Shown here piece by piece: positions 1 to 12,215 of a stretch of 64,000 nucleotides of DNA. The stretch is from Bombardia bombarda (taxonomy: Eukaryota; Ascomycota; Sordariomycetes; Sordariales; Lasiosphaeriaceae): NCBI GenBank assembly GCA_030512295.1, contig JAULSR010000002.1, forward strand, positions 8,804,001 through 8,868,000. Direction: 5' to 3'. Each line of letters starts with the position of its first letter. Position 1 is the stretch's first letter. The notes under the pieces were generated by a model, which worked only from the letters and a program-made list of their open reading frames with translations, was not told the DNA's origin and searched no databases. The position numbers and the translations under genes are program-made.

Positions 1-810
1 ATTCTAGCTTCCATGACGGCCATTTTCTTTGACATCTCTGTACTGGTAGAGTTCTAGTTTTCTAATATGCCAAATGAGTTTTGCTCTTCAACGCCACGTG
101 CCGTTTGTGTAGAACCCATGTGTTTGTTGTGTAGCTATGATGTGTGACCTCTCACCCCTTTACTGTGTAGCACAGGTGGACAGGGGCTGTTTGTGACCTT
201 GTGTTGACCGACATAAGAAATACCAAACACATCCAGCTCTATTGCCCGTCTCAGGATGTATTGGAACGCCAAAATCAGATAACCCGATTACACTGACAGT
301 GAATAATCATTGCTTCGATAAAAAAGATCATATGTATTGCATTTACGTCATAGCTGACCGCTAGTTATATGAGTTGTATATTGTTTGTTTCTGTTGACGA
401 TGGCAAGCTTGCAAAGTTGTCTTTTTTCACGTTTCACAGTGATCGATTTCCCAGTCCACCTGTATAAGCCATGTATCTAATTTTTGTGATTACATCCGGT
501 TACAAAAGCCACGCCTGATACCTGGTGATCACATGCGAGATTTACTGTTGACATGAGGCTCTCTGCAGAGTGGGAGTTGCAGTGTGCCCGTCGTCCCATT
601 TGCTACATATACCATTCTGTCTCAAATGCATATTTAGACGCTGTTGCAGATGGAACCCCTAACTGATTCCATACCAGAAAGAATAACAAAATCACACTCA
701 AACAAAAAGCTGTTTACTTTAGGGTCTTATGGTTGATCAATTTGTATCTTCATGGTCTTCCCCCCTTTCTTCCTTTTCTATTTCATCTCCCGTGTATTTG
801 TACTCGTTAC
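1..810. other. Left-edge intergenic sequence
   Basis: No open frame, RNA gene or repeat family is recognisable here. The stretch is AT-richer than the genes to its right and lies downstream of the minus-strand transporter, so its right end probably holds that gene's 3' untranslated region. Confidence 0.6.
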
Positions 811-2258
811 TCATACACCAACCTGCCAGCCAGCAACAACAGCCATCGATATCATATCAAAACAAGCCCAAAACAAAGTCGTGTACAATAAGTAACCATG
901 AAAAGCCAAACCCGCTAAATAGAAAACAAAAAACAAAATACAACAGCCCCTATAGTTATATCTACAAGCCAATCCGCCTCGCCCCCTCCTCCTCGCCGCC
1001 GCCGCCGCCTGCCCAACATCAATCGCCAAGCTCGCCACCAGCAACACCCCATTGAACCCCGCCATCAGATAAAACGGCGCGCCCGTCGACCACCGATCAA
1101 ACAGATACCCGCCGAGCTTCGTCAGCAGCAATATCGCCGCGCCTCCACACCACGAATACACGCCCGCCACCGACCCCTTCAGCCTCACCCTTGACACCGT
1201 ATCCTCCGGCAGCGCCGTCTCATTCTCCAGCAGCGGCGCCGTCTCGGCCGGCCCGTCCGCCGCCTCGACCAGCGTCTCCTGGTCGCCGTCCGGCGTCGTC
1301 AGCACGTTCACCACGTCCACCTTCAGCACCCCGCGCCCCAGCGAGCCCAAGCTACACACGATCGCGCCAATCTGGCTCACCCCCATCATCGCCGCAAACA
1401 CAAACACCGCCGGGCTCCCGCCCCGCCCTGCGGTATCTTTAAACTCCGGCGTCGCGAGCTGCGGGAAGGCGATGTACCCCACGATGCCGAGCGAGGTGGA
1501 CGCCATGATGGGCCAGTTGAGCGTGTTCTCGGTGCGGCTGGAGAGGTAGCCAAAGAGCGGGGCGCAGACGAGGCCGACGAGCTGGGCGACGCCGGTGAGG
1601 ATGGCGGCGAGCACGTAGGCCTGGCGGCACTCTTTCTTGAGTTCCGGGGACGGGTCGGCCGGCGACCCTTGGCAGTAGCCGTGGTTGATGAAGAAGGCGT
1701 TGACGAAGAGGGGCACGAAGAGCGAGATGGCGACGGTCGAGGCGCGCGCGACGAAGCCGCCAAGGTAGCCGAGGGCGATCTCGGCGTCGGTGAAGCCGAG
1801 GCGGATGGAGTCGGCGAGGAGGTGGTAGTAGGGGAGGATTTTCTGGGCGGAGGGGGAAAGGGAGTATGTTAGTTTTATGCTGGGTAGTTTAGGGAGGGAG
1901 GGAGGGAGGGAGGGAGGGAGGGTGGGTTCCTTTCTTACGTGTTTGGGAGAGGGCAGACGGTCCGAGGCCGACCCGTCGGGGGCGGCGCCTCGCAGGCCAA
2001 AGAGCATGCGCCAGCCCTTGCCGTCCTCGCCCTTGAGGCCCCTCAGGCCAAAGAAGACAAATACGGCGACGAGCAGCGAGACCAGGCCGACCACGTAGAA
2101 GCTGTACTGCACGGCCTGGCCGAGGGTGACGCCGTGGATCTGGCCGAAGCGCGTGGGCAGCGGGAGGAACAGCACCAGGGCGAGCACGGCGCCACAGCCT
2201 GTAAACAGGCCGACATAGCCGGCGAGCGCCGACGGCTTCCTCCGCGTCTCGGTTCGTC

Positions 2259-2295
<37 letters not shown>

Positions 2296-2973
2296 TTCGA
2301 AGTCGGGCGCCTCGAGGTTCCCAGAGCTGTTCCGGAAGCGCTCGGGCGTGATGGTGACCTCAGAGTCGACTGAGGGCGTGATGCTCTGTCTGTAGCTGGC
2401 GGGCGGCTTGGGCGTGGCTGGGGCCGGGGGCGTGCTCTCGTCTGTCAGGGAGGGCAGGATGGCTGTGACCATTGTGGCTCTGTATGTGTAGGGACATGTT
2501 TGGTCAGCGCGGGTCGTTCACGACAAGGAGCAGCAGCGCTCTGGTGCCACAAAACACAAGACACAAGACACAAGACACACTTACGCAGCAGTGGCACCAA
2601 TGGCAAAGAAGATCCTCGCCAGCAGCAGCTGGGGGTAGACATTGCGGGCCTGGACGAAGAGGACCAGCGACAGGCCGATGATGGCGTAGCCCGTGACGGC
2701 GACATAGCGCACGCCGCTGCGGTCTGACACGAGGCCCCAGACGGGACAGGCAACGAGGGCCACGATCTCGTCGACGAAGCCGAGGGTGCCCACGATGTTG
2801 CCGACACCCTTCTTGACGCCGATCAGGTCCGTGATGACGAACGAGACGCTGCTGTTGAGGAAGACGAGGAACGAGATGCTGAACAGCGAGATGCCCAGCA
2901 GGTACGTCAGCGCCTGCAGCGGCGTCGTCGACTCGGCGAACGGCAGGTGCCGCAGGAGGCGACGGTTCGCCAT
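811..2973 (-). CDS. MFS transporter, three exons, 12 membrane segments
   Basis: Polytopic membrane protein of the major facilitator superfamily; the substrate cannot be told. Exons are 2973-2585, 2479-1939 and 1842-811. Introns start GTAAGT and GTAAGA and end CAG, the second with a CTAAC branch site. The model gives 653 residues. Exon 1 encodes four hydrophobic segments, with an MFS-like loop (GLVSDRSGVRYVAV) between segments 2 and 3. A loop of about 90 residues with a run of 13 Ala follows, then segments 5-6, a short cytosolic loop spanning intron 2, and segments 7-12. Intron 2 is 96 nt, in frame and stop-free, so an unspliced form would also be open. All 12 segments are complete by about residue 584. 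The remaining codons turn abruptly A/T-rich and look like untranslated sequence, so the true C-terminus may lie near 965-1000. The gene is divergent from the sideroflexin gene. Confidence 0.8.
1891..1923 (+). repeat. (GGGA)n tract inside transporter intron 2
   Basis: GGGA is repeated about eight times, which is CCCT-rich on the coding strand. It lies between the branch-site-like CTAAC and the 5' splice site of the second intron, where it forms a pyrimidine-rich stretch of the transcript. Confidence 0.9.
2261..2294 (-). repeat. GCC-type trinucleotide run encoding poly-Ala
   Basis: An almost pure GGC run on the plus strand encodes 13 consecutive alanines in the loop after the fourth membrane segment of the MFS transporter. 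This is a likely length-polymorphic site. Confidence 0.9.
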
Positions 2974-3674
2974 GTTGGGTCGGATCGATGACGCAGTTTA
3001 TGTATATATACACAATAGGGGGGTGGTTTGGGACTTTTTGGATGGATCGAGGTCGGTCAGATCAGATCACGTCGAGGGCGTGGTCAGAAAGGCTGACCGC
3101 GAGATCCAACGTGGATGGGATAATAGGTCTTTAGACGATTTCTATGTGATTACATAGCGTTCGCATTGGTTGCATCGTATACATTCCGGATGCACTTTCC
3201 TCTCCACTGACAATTCTTGGATTTGGAGTCGCGCGCGCGCGGGTTCGGATGATGAAAGTGGCACACACACGGCTTTGCGGCTTTGCGGTTGGACGCTCAA
3301 CCACCCCTGTAGCTACTCGCTAGCCAGCCCTGTAACTCTTCAACCGACCCGCTGAGTCATTCAGTCGGTTTGAAAAAGATAGCGCCAATCTGCCCCGCAG
3401 TCTGAGGAAAGGCCCCCTACCGAGCCGCCGTCCAGGGGTCAGCTTAACGCTGACCAGTGAGCGATGGGCGATGCATGGGATTGAGCCTCAGCGGTGGGGG
3501 TATCACCGAGGTCGGACTGTGGATTCACTGATTGCAGGCATTATTCTAATCAATGGAGGAGGCCAGGGTAGGGTCGGCTCAGACGAATCACACTGATAAC
3601 GAAGAAAGAAGGGCGTTACATACATTTTCACCGCTCCCCTCACCTCTTTTTTTTTTTTTTTTTTTGGTTTTTGC

Positions 3675-3707
<33 letters not shown>

Positions 3708-3896
3708 CTCTGCCCCAACTGCCCTGGTGTTTGTTGACTGCTGGAGGCTGGCCCCCGACCGACCGAGGACTAGTTCTAAAAGAAACACCGTTGGGGAATT
3801 GGCTCTTGCTATCCCGTTCTAGCTCTTCTTCTTGCACGACCAAGCAAGCGACTCCAGCAGCCTGCACAACAGGGCACACCTAAACGACCCGCCGCA
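2974..3896. promoter_or_regulatory. Divergent promoter region, transporter and sideroflexin
   Basis: About 920 bp separate the two divergent start codons, so both promoters must lie here. A 19-nt T run (3647-3665) and a GACA tetranucleotide tract (3675-3706) sit about 200-250 bp upstream of the sideroflexin start. I see no convincing TATA box and no gene. Confidence 0.5.
3647..3706 (+). repeat. poly-T plus (GACA)n microsatellite
   Basis: A run of 19 T is followed, after a short spacer, by eight GACA units. It lies in the upstream region of the sideroflexin gene. A second GACA-type tract occurs at 9056-9083. Confidence 0.95.
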
Positions 3897-5264
3897 ATGT
3901 CTGCCTCTCTACCAGGCGCGCGCGCGCTGCCCGACTCGCAGTATGACCTCGCCACGTACTGGGGCCGAGTAAGGCATACCGCTGGCATCACGGATCCGAG
4001 GTGAGAGAAACAAACAATGGGATGCGCAATGGGCTGGATGGATGGGATCAGATGCACTCTGGTGTGTGTTGTTTCTTCCCTCTCTTGGTTTTGTACTTGG
4101 GGGACAAGAGGACCGTAGATCGCATTGGCGCAGGAGGGAGGGAGGGAGACAGATACAGACATCCAGATATACGCACATGTAGAACCAGCGGGCTGACCTG
4201 AGGCGTTGCTCTTTCTTTTCCCTTTAGGACGCTCCTCGTGAGCAGTGCCGGACTTGAGCAGGCCAAGAGGGCCCTGGTATCATACAAGCAGGGTGAGATC
4301 AAGGAGATGACGCCCGAGCTGTGGAAGGCCAAGAAAATTGTCGACTCTACATTACATCCGGGTAAGGGCCCAATGATGCCCCTGAGACCCTCTTAACCCA
4401 TCATCCGCTTACGCAAAGCCACCACAGACACGGGCACGCCCGTCTTCCTGCCCTTCAGAATGTCCTGCTTCGTGCTCTCCAACCTGGTCGTCACAGCCGG
4501 CATGTTGACACCAGGCCTCGGTGTACGTCACCCCCCTATCCCTATCCTTACCCCCTCTCCCAGCAGACAACCCAACTGACCCCCTTCCCTCCCCCACACA
4601 GAACCGCGGAACAATCGCCTGGCAAGTCGCCAACCAGTCCCTCAACGTCGCCATCAACTACTCCAACGCCAACAAGTCCTCCCCGCTCTCCTGGTCCAAG
4701 ATCGCCCAGTCCTACCTCCTCGCCGTCGGCGCCTCGTGCTCCGTCGCCGTCGGCCTCAACAGCATCCTGCCGCGCCTCAAGTCCATCACGCCCTCGACCC
4801 GCCTCGTCCTCGGCCGCCTCGTGCCCTTCGCCGCCGTCGCCTCCGCCGGCGCCCTCAACGTCTTCCTCATGCGCGGCGAGGAGATGCGCACCGGCATCGA
4901 CGTCTACCCCGTCGCCGACAAGACCGCCTCCGAGAATGACGTCGCCAGCCTCGGCAGGAGCAAGGCCGCGGCGCGCATGGCCGTCGGCGAGACGGCGCTG
5001 AGCCGCGTGCTGAATAGCTCTCCGATCATGGTCATCCCCGCGCTCGTGCTTGTCAGGTTGCAGGCCACCAGGTGGCTGCAGCGCAGCCCGCGGTACACGA
5101 CGCCGGTGAACCTGGGGCTGATTCTGGTCACGAGCTATGCGGTGCTGCCGCTGGCGCTTGCTGCGTTCCCGCAGATGGAGAAGGTCAAGGCGGATAGTCT
5201 GGAGCCGGAGTTTAGGGGCCGCGGGGGCAAGGACGGGCTAGTTGTTTTCAATCGGGGTATTTGA
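3897..5264 (+). CDS. FSF1: Sideroflexin, mitochondrial inner-membrane carrier
   Basis: Sideroflexins are mitochondrial inner-membrane proteins; animal members import serine for one-carbon metabolism and yeast Fsf1 is the fungal counterpart. Four exons: 3897-4000, 4228-4361, 4428-4522 and 4602-5264, with introns starting GTGAGA, GTAAGG, GTACGT and ending AG in matching phase. The 331-residue product is the normal family length. The N-terminus reads SQYDLATYWGRVRHTAGITD, and exon 2 contains the typical stretch ending in ELWKAKKIVDSTLHPDTG. FRMSCFVLSNLVVTAGMLTP precedes WQVANQSLNVAINYSNANKS, both sideroflexin hallmarks. Four to five hydrophobic segments follow. The start is the first ATG after the leader and matches the family N-terminus. 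Codons go from C-ending in the first half of exon 4 to G/T-ending near the stop. Confidence 0.92.
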
Positions 5265-8200
5265 GAGTCGAGGGCTGGGTAGTGCTGGTGTGTCAAGTCA
5301 GTCAGTTCTCGGTAATTGGACGTTTGCAAAAAAGCTGGGAGTCAGTAGTGCTTTGTTAGGGCTGGTAGCAGGGAGAGTAGTGGTGGTGGATGGAGGTTAA
5401 AAAAGTATTTGGTGGCATATCGTTACATAGCCTTGGAGTTTCAGAAGGGTGGTCGGGTCTGGTTCTATATCAGTCAAAAAGGGGTTTTGCCATTTCTTTC
5501 GCCGCCCTTTTTCTTTTTACTTGGTTTATTTTCACCAAAGGAAAAGTGTTGGGCGGGAATTACGGGATATCGCTGAGTTAGACAGTTTTTTGTTTTTTTT
5601 CCCCTTTGGGAGTATCAGGCGGTGCTTTCTTATCATCTCGAGCTTCTTCTCGTCAACCAACCATCGTGATAGGTATTTGGCTACCTACTAAGGTGGCCGG
5701 CCCACCTCACTTTTGCTTGACATTAGAACAGGAAAGAAGAACACAATCCTTTAAAGCATTAGTCAAGTGACAAACACAGTATGCATAGACATGTGCGTAT
5801 GGACACAGAAACCCCCCGTATCTGATCTGATAGACGGAATGATCGACACAGCCGGCTGTCTGGCCAGGCTCGGCTGGGACGCATAATGGATGTGCAGTTG
5901 CATCACTGTCGTCCGTTATATATCTTTAGAAATGTTTCGAGTAGCGACCTCGCAGCTTTCAGCCAAAGTTTCAACAAGAATGGACGCATCATCCTATCCT
6001 TGTTTGGAAGCAGCAACAGCCAAGGATGCAACGCTCGCTTGTTTGCTTGCTCGATCGCCTGCTTGTTCATCGCTGAGGATCAGGGCAGGACAACAACGCA
6101 GAACCTGTAGGGCAGACAGGGCAGGCTGCTCGACTGCGGCGCAGGCGGCGGGAGGCGGGAAACAAAAGGTTGGAAACACACTGGAATGTGGAAAATGTTT
6201 CAAGCGTCAATAAACAAGAGGAGTGGGTGAGGCGCGGGGATGAGGGGGGTGGTGACTGGTGTCAGCCACCCAGCCAACCAAGCCTTGTTGTCTGGAGGAA
6301 GGTTTATGGGACCTTACGCCAGATAACATAAGGTGACTGGAAGTTTGGGCTTGGGTTCGGAGCAGCAGCAGCGGGTAACACTGGACCTTGACGAGGCACG
6401 GAAAGTTAGGGAGGTTTTACCTGTAGGTTATCCATGAACATGGAAAGGTGTAATTATAAATTATAAATAGGCGACAGCTCGATATGGGGAAAGGGGGGTG
6501 GGGGGTATGAGGGGAGTGATATACGCCGTTTCTTCGCCCATGTGAAATACGAGGTATCAAACTTCACGAATCTGGTGTTAATTCACATCGTCATGTAATG
6601 GCGACAGCGACGGTGACGATGGCAGTGCTCGCTCGCGCCTCGCGCGTCCTCCTGAGGGTGACCAGATCTGCCTTGGGCCTTGGCGCGTTATTGATGAACA
6701 CACCAGCCTTACGATGACGCGGACGACCCGAGCGCTTCATACGTAGGCACTTTGTTTACTCTCCATTTCTTTTGGAATAATAACAGACCGACAGGGTTGT
6801 GGGTAGGTAGGGAGAACTGCAAATGAAACAAGAGCCAACTACAAAGTGTCCGAGGCTATCTGTGTGTTGTATGTCCACGAATCCGAACGTGATTGTGGGT
6901 ATAGTGGTAGTTGTCGTGGTCATGTTTAAACAGCAACGCGTACTTCAGTATGTCCGTCCACACTAACGACAGCCCGCCACCAGTCGCGAGAGTTTGAACG
7001 GTGGGTTTGGTCCGCGATATGGCGAAACACCCATTACCAGCTCCCCAGCGCTTTCGTCAAAGGAACAATGGCGGAATGACCCCAAGTCCAGGTCACGTTG
7101 TATCTGCTGTTTGCAACAGAGCCGCCGAAAAGATTATTCGTTGGGCATTGCTCACCAAATAAAGCGGTAAACAGGCGTGAAAGGTGCCCGTAGAAAACCG
7201 ATGGTGCCCTCCATTAACTGCCGCCTCACTCTGACGTAGCGGCCGAGCGCGCGAAAACCTAGCTTGAAAGGGATGGATGTTCGGTCCCTGAATAAGCAGC
7301 AGATAAACACGTTGGTTATTCGTTGGTAACAAGGAGGTAGGTATCTGTACGATGGGCATGACAGCCGAGCAATACACAGGCTCGAGACAAAATAAGACAG
7401 CCGAGCCCACGAGTGGTTTAAAATTCCATGCCCGAGGGAGCAGGCAGCCACAAACAATCAACATTCTGTATGCTTGCCGCAAAACAGGGGGTCGTTGTAA
7501 GTCGTCTTTAGAATTATGTGCGTTTGTTACCGAGTGCCCCACGTCAACTACAGCAATCATTAAGTACTCGTTGATATGGTTGGAGGGGGATGGACGTCGA
7601 CTGCTGCTTGTGTATCGGCGAGGCTCGAAGGGTTTAAATCATTCTGCAAACTCGATTCTGCCCGCGGGTTTTTGCCTGTCTTGAGCCTGTGTCTGCCTCT
7701 ACGAAATGCAAGGGGCCAGGGAAATTCCAAAATCGGTTGATAAATCCGTTAACAGACCAGGCTGGACCCCGGATTATCTCACTCGAAGTCTTGAAAAGAA
7801 TTGCACACTACTGGGGGGAAAGTGTACTTTTGCCACCACTGCGGGGCTCGGGTGAGACGACCTGCTGCATAACATCCGGCGACTTTCCTTGGATGTTCTG
7901 GGCGGCGTAGAGAGCGTTGAAAGGAAGGTAACGTGTAAGAGATGAGGGGTAAAACAGGAGACTGAGAGAAAAGCAGAAAGGGGCACCCAACCTGCCAACC
8001 AAGCCAAACGTCTTGCGACGAGACAAGACTCCCAAGGGAAACGACAAGTGATTGATTGGCATCTCCTGATACCCGGTCCTTTTTCGAGACGGCGGGCCTC
8101 ACAAATACCGGGAAAGACAGGACAGCGAGAGTGTGTTTCTGTCGGCTGGCTGCACGTTCCTGACAGCTGGACTGGATGTCGGGTTAAATATACCGGCCGG

Positions 8201-8702
8201 GTTCTGGCAGATCAATATGCGGGACACCACTTTGGTCGTCGTGGGGATGTCTGCTTCACACTAACAGAATCTTGCGGCAGAGCCAGCAGTGAGATGTTAG
8301 TGGTGCGTGCATCTCAGCGTTTCCCACATACATGCTTAGCCCATCGCGTAAGTGAGGAGGCGAGCACGAGGACCCCTAGCTTGCCATCGGTTTCCCCAAC
8401 GAAGCCAGACCTAGTCCATGTGAGGTTAGCAGATCTGTAGCCCACCGGGACGACGCCTTGTGATGAAGGAATACCCTGCATGAAGGTCCTGGCTCCAGCC
8501 AAGCAAGGCTCGCAAGCAGCAAAGCTGTGGCTCGCTCGGTGGTAGTAAGCAGCGGCGGTGGTGACTGAACGAGAAACCAACTCGTCATAAGGAGCACAGG
8601 AAATCTCGGTCAGGCTGAGACGCCTGTCTTGCAACTACCCGACATCTTGGACTTTCTGGCAAGGGGCGGACAGGGATGGGATTGTGGAAAGGATGGGTAT
8701 TG

Positions 8703-8750
8703 CGCAGAAACGCAGAACCGCAGAAACGCAGAACCGCAGAAACGCAGAAA
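8703..8750 (+). repeat. Six tandem copies of an 8-bp unit
   Basis: CGCAGAAA and CGCAGAAC units alternate for exactly 48 bp: four alternating units and then AAC replaced by AAA in the last. There is no spacer structure, so this is a minisatellite rather than a CRISPR-like array. Confidence 0.95.
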
Positions 8751-9055
8751 CAACAAGCAGCCGGTCAGTGAATGAATGTACTGATAAACAACACCATAGC
8801 CGAGCATTGCGGGCGCGGTTCCGGCAAACACCAGCCGTGACCACCGATAACTGTGCGTGCCCGCACCCCTCGCGAGACAGTAGGACGCAACCCACACCTT
8901 TTCGGCTTGTAAACTGGTGGATATAGGATTGCGCCACAAGTAGACAGACTGTGAAAGTGAACCGCAGAACAGAGGGTTCGGCCCATGGAGTCGTGAATGG
9001 CCTGCTTGCCGCGCAAAGAGTGTGTGTAGAGTTGTTGATAACTGGGAGACGAGCA

Positions 9056-9083
9056 AAGACAGACAGACAGACAGACAGACAGG
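9056..9083 (+). repeat. (AGAC)n microsatellite
   Basis: Seven tandem AGAC units in gene-free DNA, the same motif class as the tract upstream of the sideroflexin gene. Confidence 0.95.
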
Positions 9084-9710
9084 ACGAGTGATCCCGGTGT
9101 GCCGGATACGCATGCTAAGTCTAAGCTGTGGTGTAGCTCAAAGTTTTCAAGTCAGCACGGCATCGTGGACTCGGAATGAGTGTGCGGTGTAATCCGATTT
9201 CGCATTCGCAGTGTACGCAGTGTACGGCACGGGACACAGGATACAGCACACTGGTACATGAATGTACAAATACGCGAATGAATAACGATCGACTGTCAGG
9301 GCAGCCATCCCCACGCCGAGACGAAGCCCGTCAGCAGCAACACTTCCGATCAGAAATGCACGCACTGCTGCACCGAATGGCCAACGAAGGAGCCAGGAGC
9401 CAGGAGCTAGGAGCCAGGCTCCCCCAAAGGTCTGTATTTATTGGTAATGGGGGCGAAGAGGTGGAAGGATTCTTGCCCACCCCCTCGAGATAAGTCCTGT
9501 ATGCATCCAACTATGGCGAGTACAGGTATTGCAGATACCTGTCCAGGCGTGGGCGCCAGTCGGTCAGGTTGTCAATTGCCAGGGCTGTTTGTCGGATATG
9601 ACGCTACCCATTCGATCCAGTTGGAGGATGCGGGATAACGTTAGTTAGGTGTTAGCGGGTGTGCTGGAGGGTAGCAGCAACCTTGTTGCCCGTCGTATCA
9701 TTCGAGGTGC

Positions 9711-9749
9711 GAGAGAGAGAGAGAGAGAGAGTGTGTGTGTGTGTGTGTG
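9711..9749 (+). repeat. (GA)10(GT)9 compound microsatellite
   Basis: A GA dinucleotide run passes directly into a GT run, in gene-free DNA. The sequence is purely repetitive and no coding role is seen. Confidence 0.95.
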
Positions 9750-11310
9750 ATGAGGCTTTGGGGTAACCAGCAGTCGCTAGGCTTTCTTTCCATTGCTGCC
9801 CCGTGTGATTCTCGTGGTAAATGGAGCCCATTTCGTCGCCGTGCCGACCCAGCACGTGGGATGTGCAGAACACCTCATTATCTCCTGCCCGAAAAAGAAG
9901 GAAAGGCTCGATAGCAAGGTTGCGGGGCTCAACTACCTACTCCACGAATAGCTTTTATGGTTACTGTCCGCTCTGGTTGGGGCTAAAATGCAGACTACAA
10001 GCCTTCCAAGCCTCCTGGCGAGGGTAAAATGCTTATTATCGCTAACCATAAATGGGCGGAACCTGGGGGAAGCGGCGGCTGGTCGCTCATTCCCGTCTGT
10101 AATCTGTGCCAGGAGGCATCGATATTTTAATACCCCACCAACAAAGGTTTGGGGGTTTGTAAATGTTTGTAATGTTTGCAGACACAGCGAGAGATGAGAC
10201 GGCGACTTCAGATGAGACACTCGGTACAAGTACCGTACGTACGTTTTCCGTCATCTCAAATGATGTCAGGGAGGCAATGTTGGCTGGAAACATTCCTTGC
10301 GGATCGCAGGAAAGGTGGCTCGAGGCCGCCCTGCGGGATGGGGTTTCTCTCCATGTCGGATTTGGCGGCAATGTACTATACTTGATTGATCCCCCCAAAA
10401 GCTTATGAGAATGGATCGCATCTATAACCAAAAAAACAAACCATAGTACAAACTAATCTCTTTCTTTCCCAGAAAAAGAGAACAAGCTGCTGCGTGGTAG
10501 GTGTGGGAAGGGGGGAGCAGGATAGATTTGATAGATGGAGCCCAAAACATCACGGAGAGAGGAAGAAGCGGGACTGGCTGTCAGTTATAATTAATAACAC
10601 TGATGCACCAGGCGGCGGAATCGAAGGATATTGAAAGTTGCAGCCCACTGTCGGTCGGCCACTTCAGTTCGAAATCCGGCGTCGTTTATCCTAGCGACTG
10701 CCCAGAGCAACATCATTGCGCACTAGGTCAAAAGGAGCTGTGACCGGATATGCGGTCAGCGGTCCTGGGTGCGGTGCTGTGCAGTGCAGGTGGCCGGTAC
10801 CTCCAGTGTGCGGGCGAGCAAAAAGGTTTTGTTGTATTGGCTATCTTCCATGGCCTGTCCGTGAATGGTTTGAGCTGTGAGATAGACGGAAGTTGAAAGG
10901 GAGGGACCACTCGAAAGTGTGGATACGCGTCGCTACGCACTGTAAAGCCCAAACTAAAGCGGGGTATCTTGCAAACACTAGGAAGGATGAGATGGGGGCT
11001 TCGAGGGGGCAGACGCACTACTAGAAGCGCCCCGAGGACCCCTCGACGCGACGCACTGTCGGATGCTTCCAGCAGCGTGGTTGCCCCAGCATAGCCCTGA
11101 GGTTTCCACGTTGCCACTGAAAGACACCTGAAATTTGGCGGAATTTTTTAAACTCGTGGAACTTGGCTTTCTGTTATGCTTTATTCCCCGCACTGTACGC
11201 TTGTGCCTGCCGCATCACGCCCACACGCCTGGGAGGGTCCCCGGCATCGAGGTTAATGAATGGCACTTAGGTTCGAGTCTCTAGAATCTGGAGGCGAATT
11301 TTAGCTGGCA

Positions 11311-11317
11311 GGCTTCC

Positions 11318-11351
<34 letters not shown>

Positions 11352-12215
11352 TCGACTAGGCCTTTTTTTTTAGCTTCTTCTTGTCCTCCCCTCACCGTGT
11401 CGCCAAGAAAGACCACCGAGCTGGGTAGTTGATTTTTTCAATTCGTGCCTGAAAAACAACAGCAGAAGAGTTGCAAGGGCCTTCGTCGATTGGAGCCAGC
11501 AAAAGTCGTCAAGCGCCCGAAGACGCCAGCACTGCTCTATTTGATCGCTCGGCGAAACATTCTAGGGCAATCAATCGCTCAATCCGCTTCCCTCGCCAGG
11601 CCCTGCTACGCCGACCCTGAGCGCCCTGCCTGCTCACTGCACCCACTGCACCCACCGCACACACTCGCAGGAGGGTGCTCACCCACCACTCCCGTCGGCT
11701 CCAGGCCCCAAAACCCGCCGCCCACTCGACATTTGACATTACCGATCGATATCTCCTCACTTTTACCCTCGTCTGCCAACACCCAACACGCCTCTGGACC
11801 CCCGATAGAAGGACGCCAATCACACTGGTGTCCATACTCACGAGGGCCCGTTGTTGGGATCAATGATCAATGCAGACCTCGAGTTTGGCGTGATTTCTTG
11901 ATTCACACGAGGCTTCCAGCACTCGAGTTTCCGCCGACCCGATCGTCTCGACAGACATAATAGGCGGGCACGGGCGGACAACAACCAGACAGACGTCAAG
12001 GAATCCCCCGGGCTGACGCTCGCCAGTCAGAGAGAGTAGTTGCTGTCACTGGTGCCGAGTTTAACAAGCGACAGCCTCCACCCTCCACCCTCATCACTGC
12101 CTGTCTGGGCCGGCCTGCTGGACCCGGCAGGTCTTGCGAAACACCACCTTCCACATCTTCACGCCTCTTCACCGTCACGCCGACGCTTGCTACGCAGCGA
12201 CAACAGAGCAGGACA
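11311..12215 (+). promoter_or_regulatory. Long leader/promoter region of the LAMMER kinase
   Basis: Eleven AAC units (11318-11350) are followed by a T-rich patch (11362-11400) and then a C-rich, pyrimidine-biased sequence up to the kinase start codon, as expected of a long 5' untranslated region. Several upstream frames are open, for example 11445-11960, but none looks like a conserved protein. The transcription start cannot be fixed from sequence. Confidence 0.5.
11318..11350 (+). repeat. (AAC)11 microsatellite
   Basis: Eleven pure AAC triplets lie about 870 bp upstream of the LAMMER kinase start codon, at the head of its probable leader. Confidence 0.95.

Larger units (their letters stand above)
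5265..11310. other. About 6 kb with no supportable gene
   Basis: Open frames exist but are short, overlap on both strands, start mostly at non-ATG codons and have no domain-like or consistently codon-biased sequence. I found no tRNA or 5S rRNA. The stretch holds simple repeats (8703-8750, 9056-9083, 9711-9749) and small GGAGCCA-type repeats near 9390-9415. Its left end should contain the sideroflexin 3' untranslated region. Unannotated long non-coding RNA or a decayed element is possible but not visible. Confidence 0.5.

Noticed and set aside
8703..8750. Regular repeat resembling a CRISPR array
   Set aside because: Eight-bp units in direct tandem with no spacers, in a eukaryotic genome; a minisatellite.
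7093..9113. Several 100-170-codon frames on both strands
   Set aside because: Mostly non-ATG starts, overlapping on opposite strands, partly made from GACA or GCAGAAA repeats, and no conserved motif.
11245..11300. T-arm-like GGTTCGAGTC
   Set aside because: Flanking sequence does not form an acceptor, D- or anticodon stem; not a tRNA.
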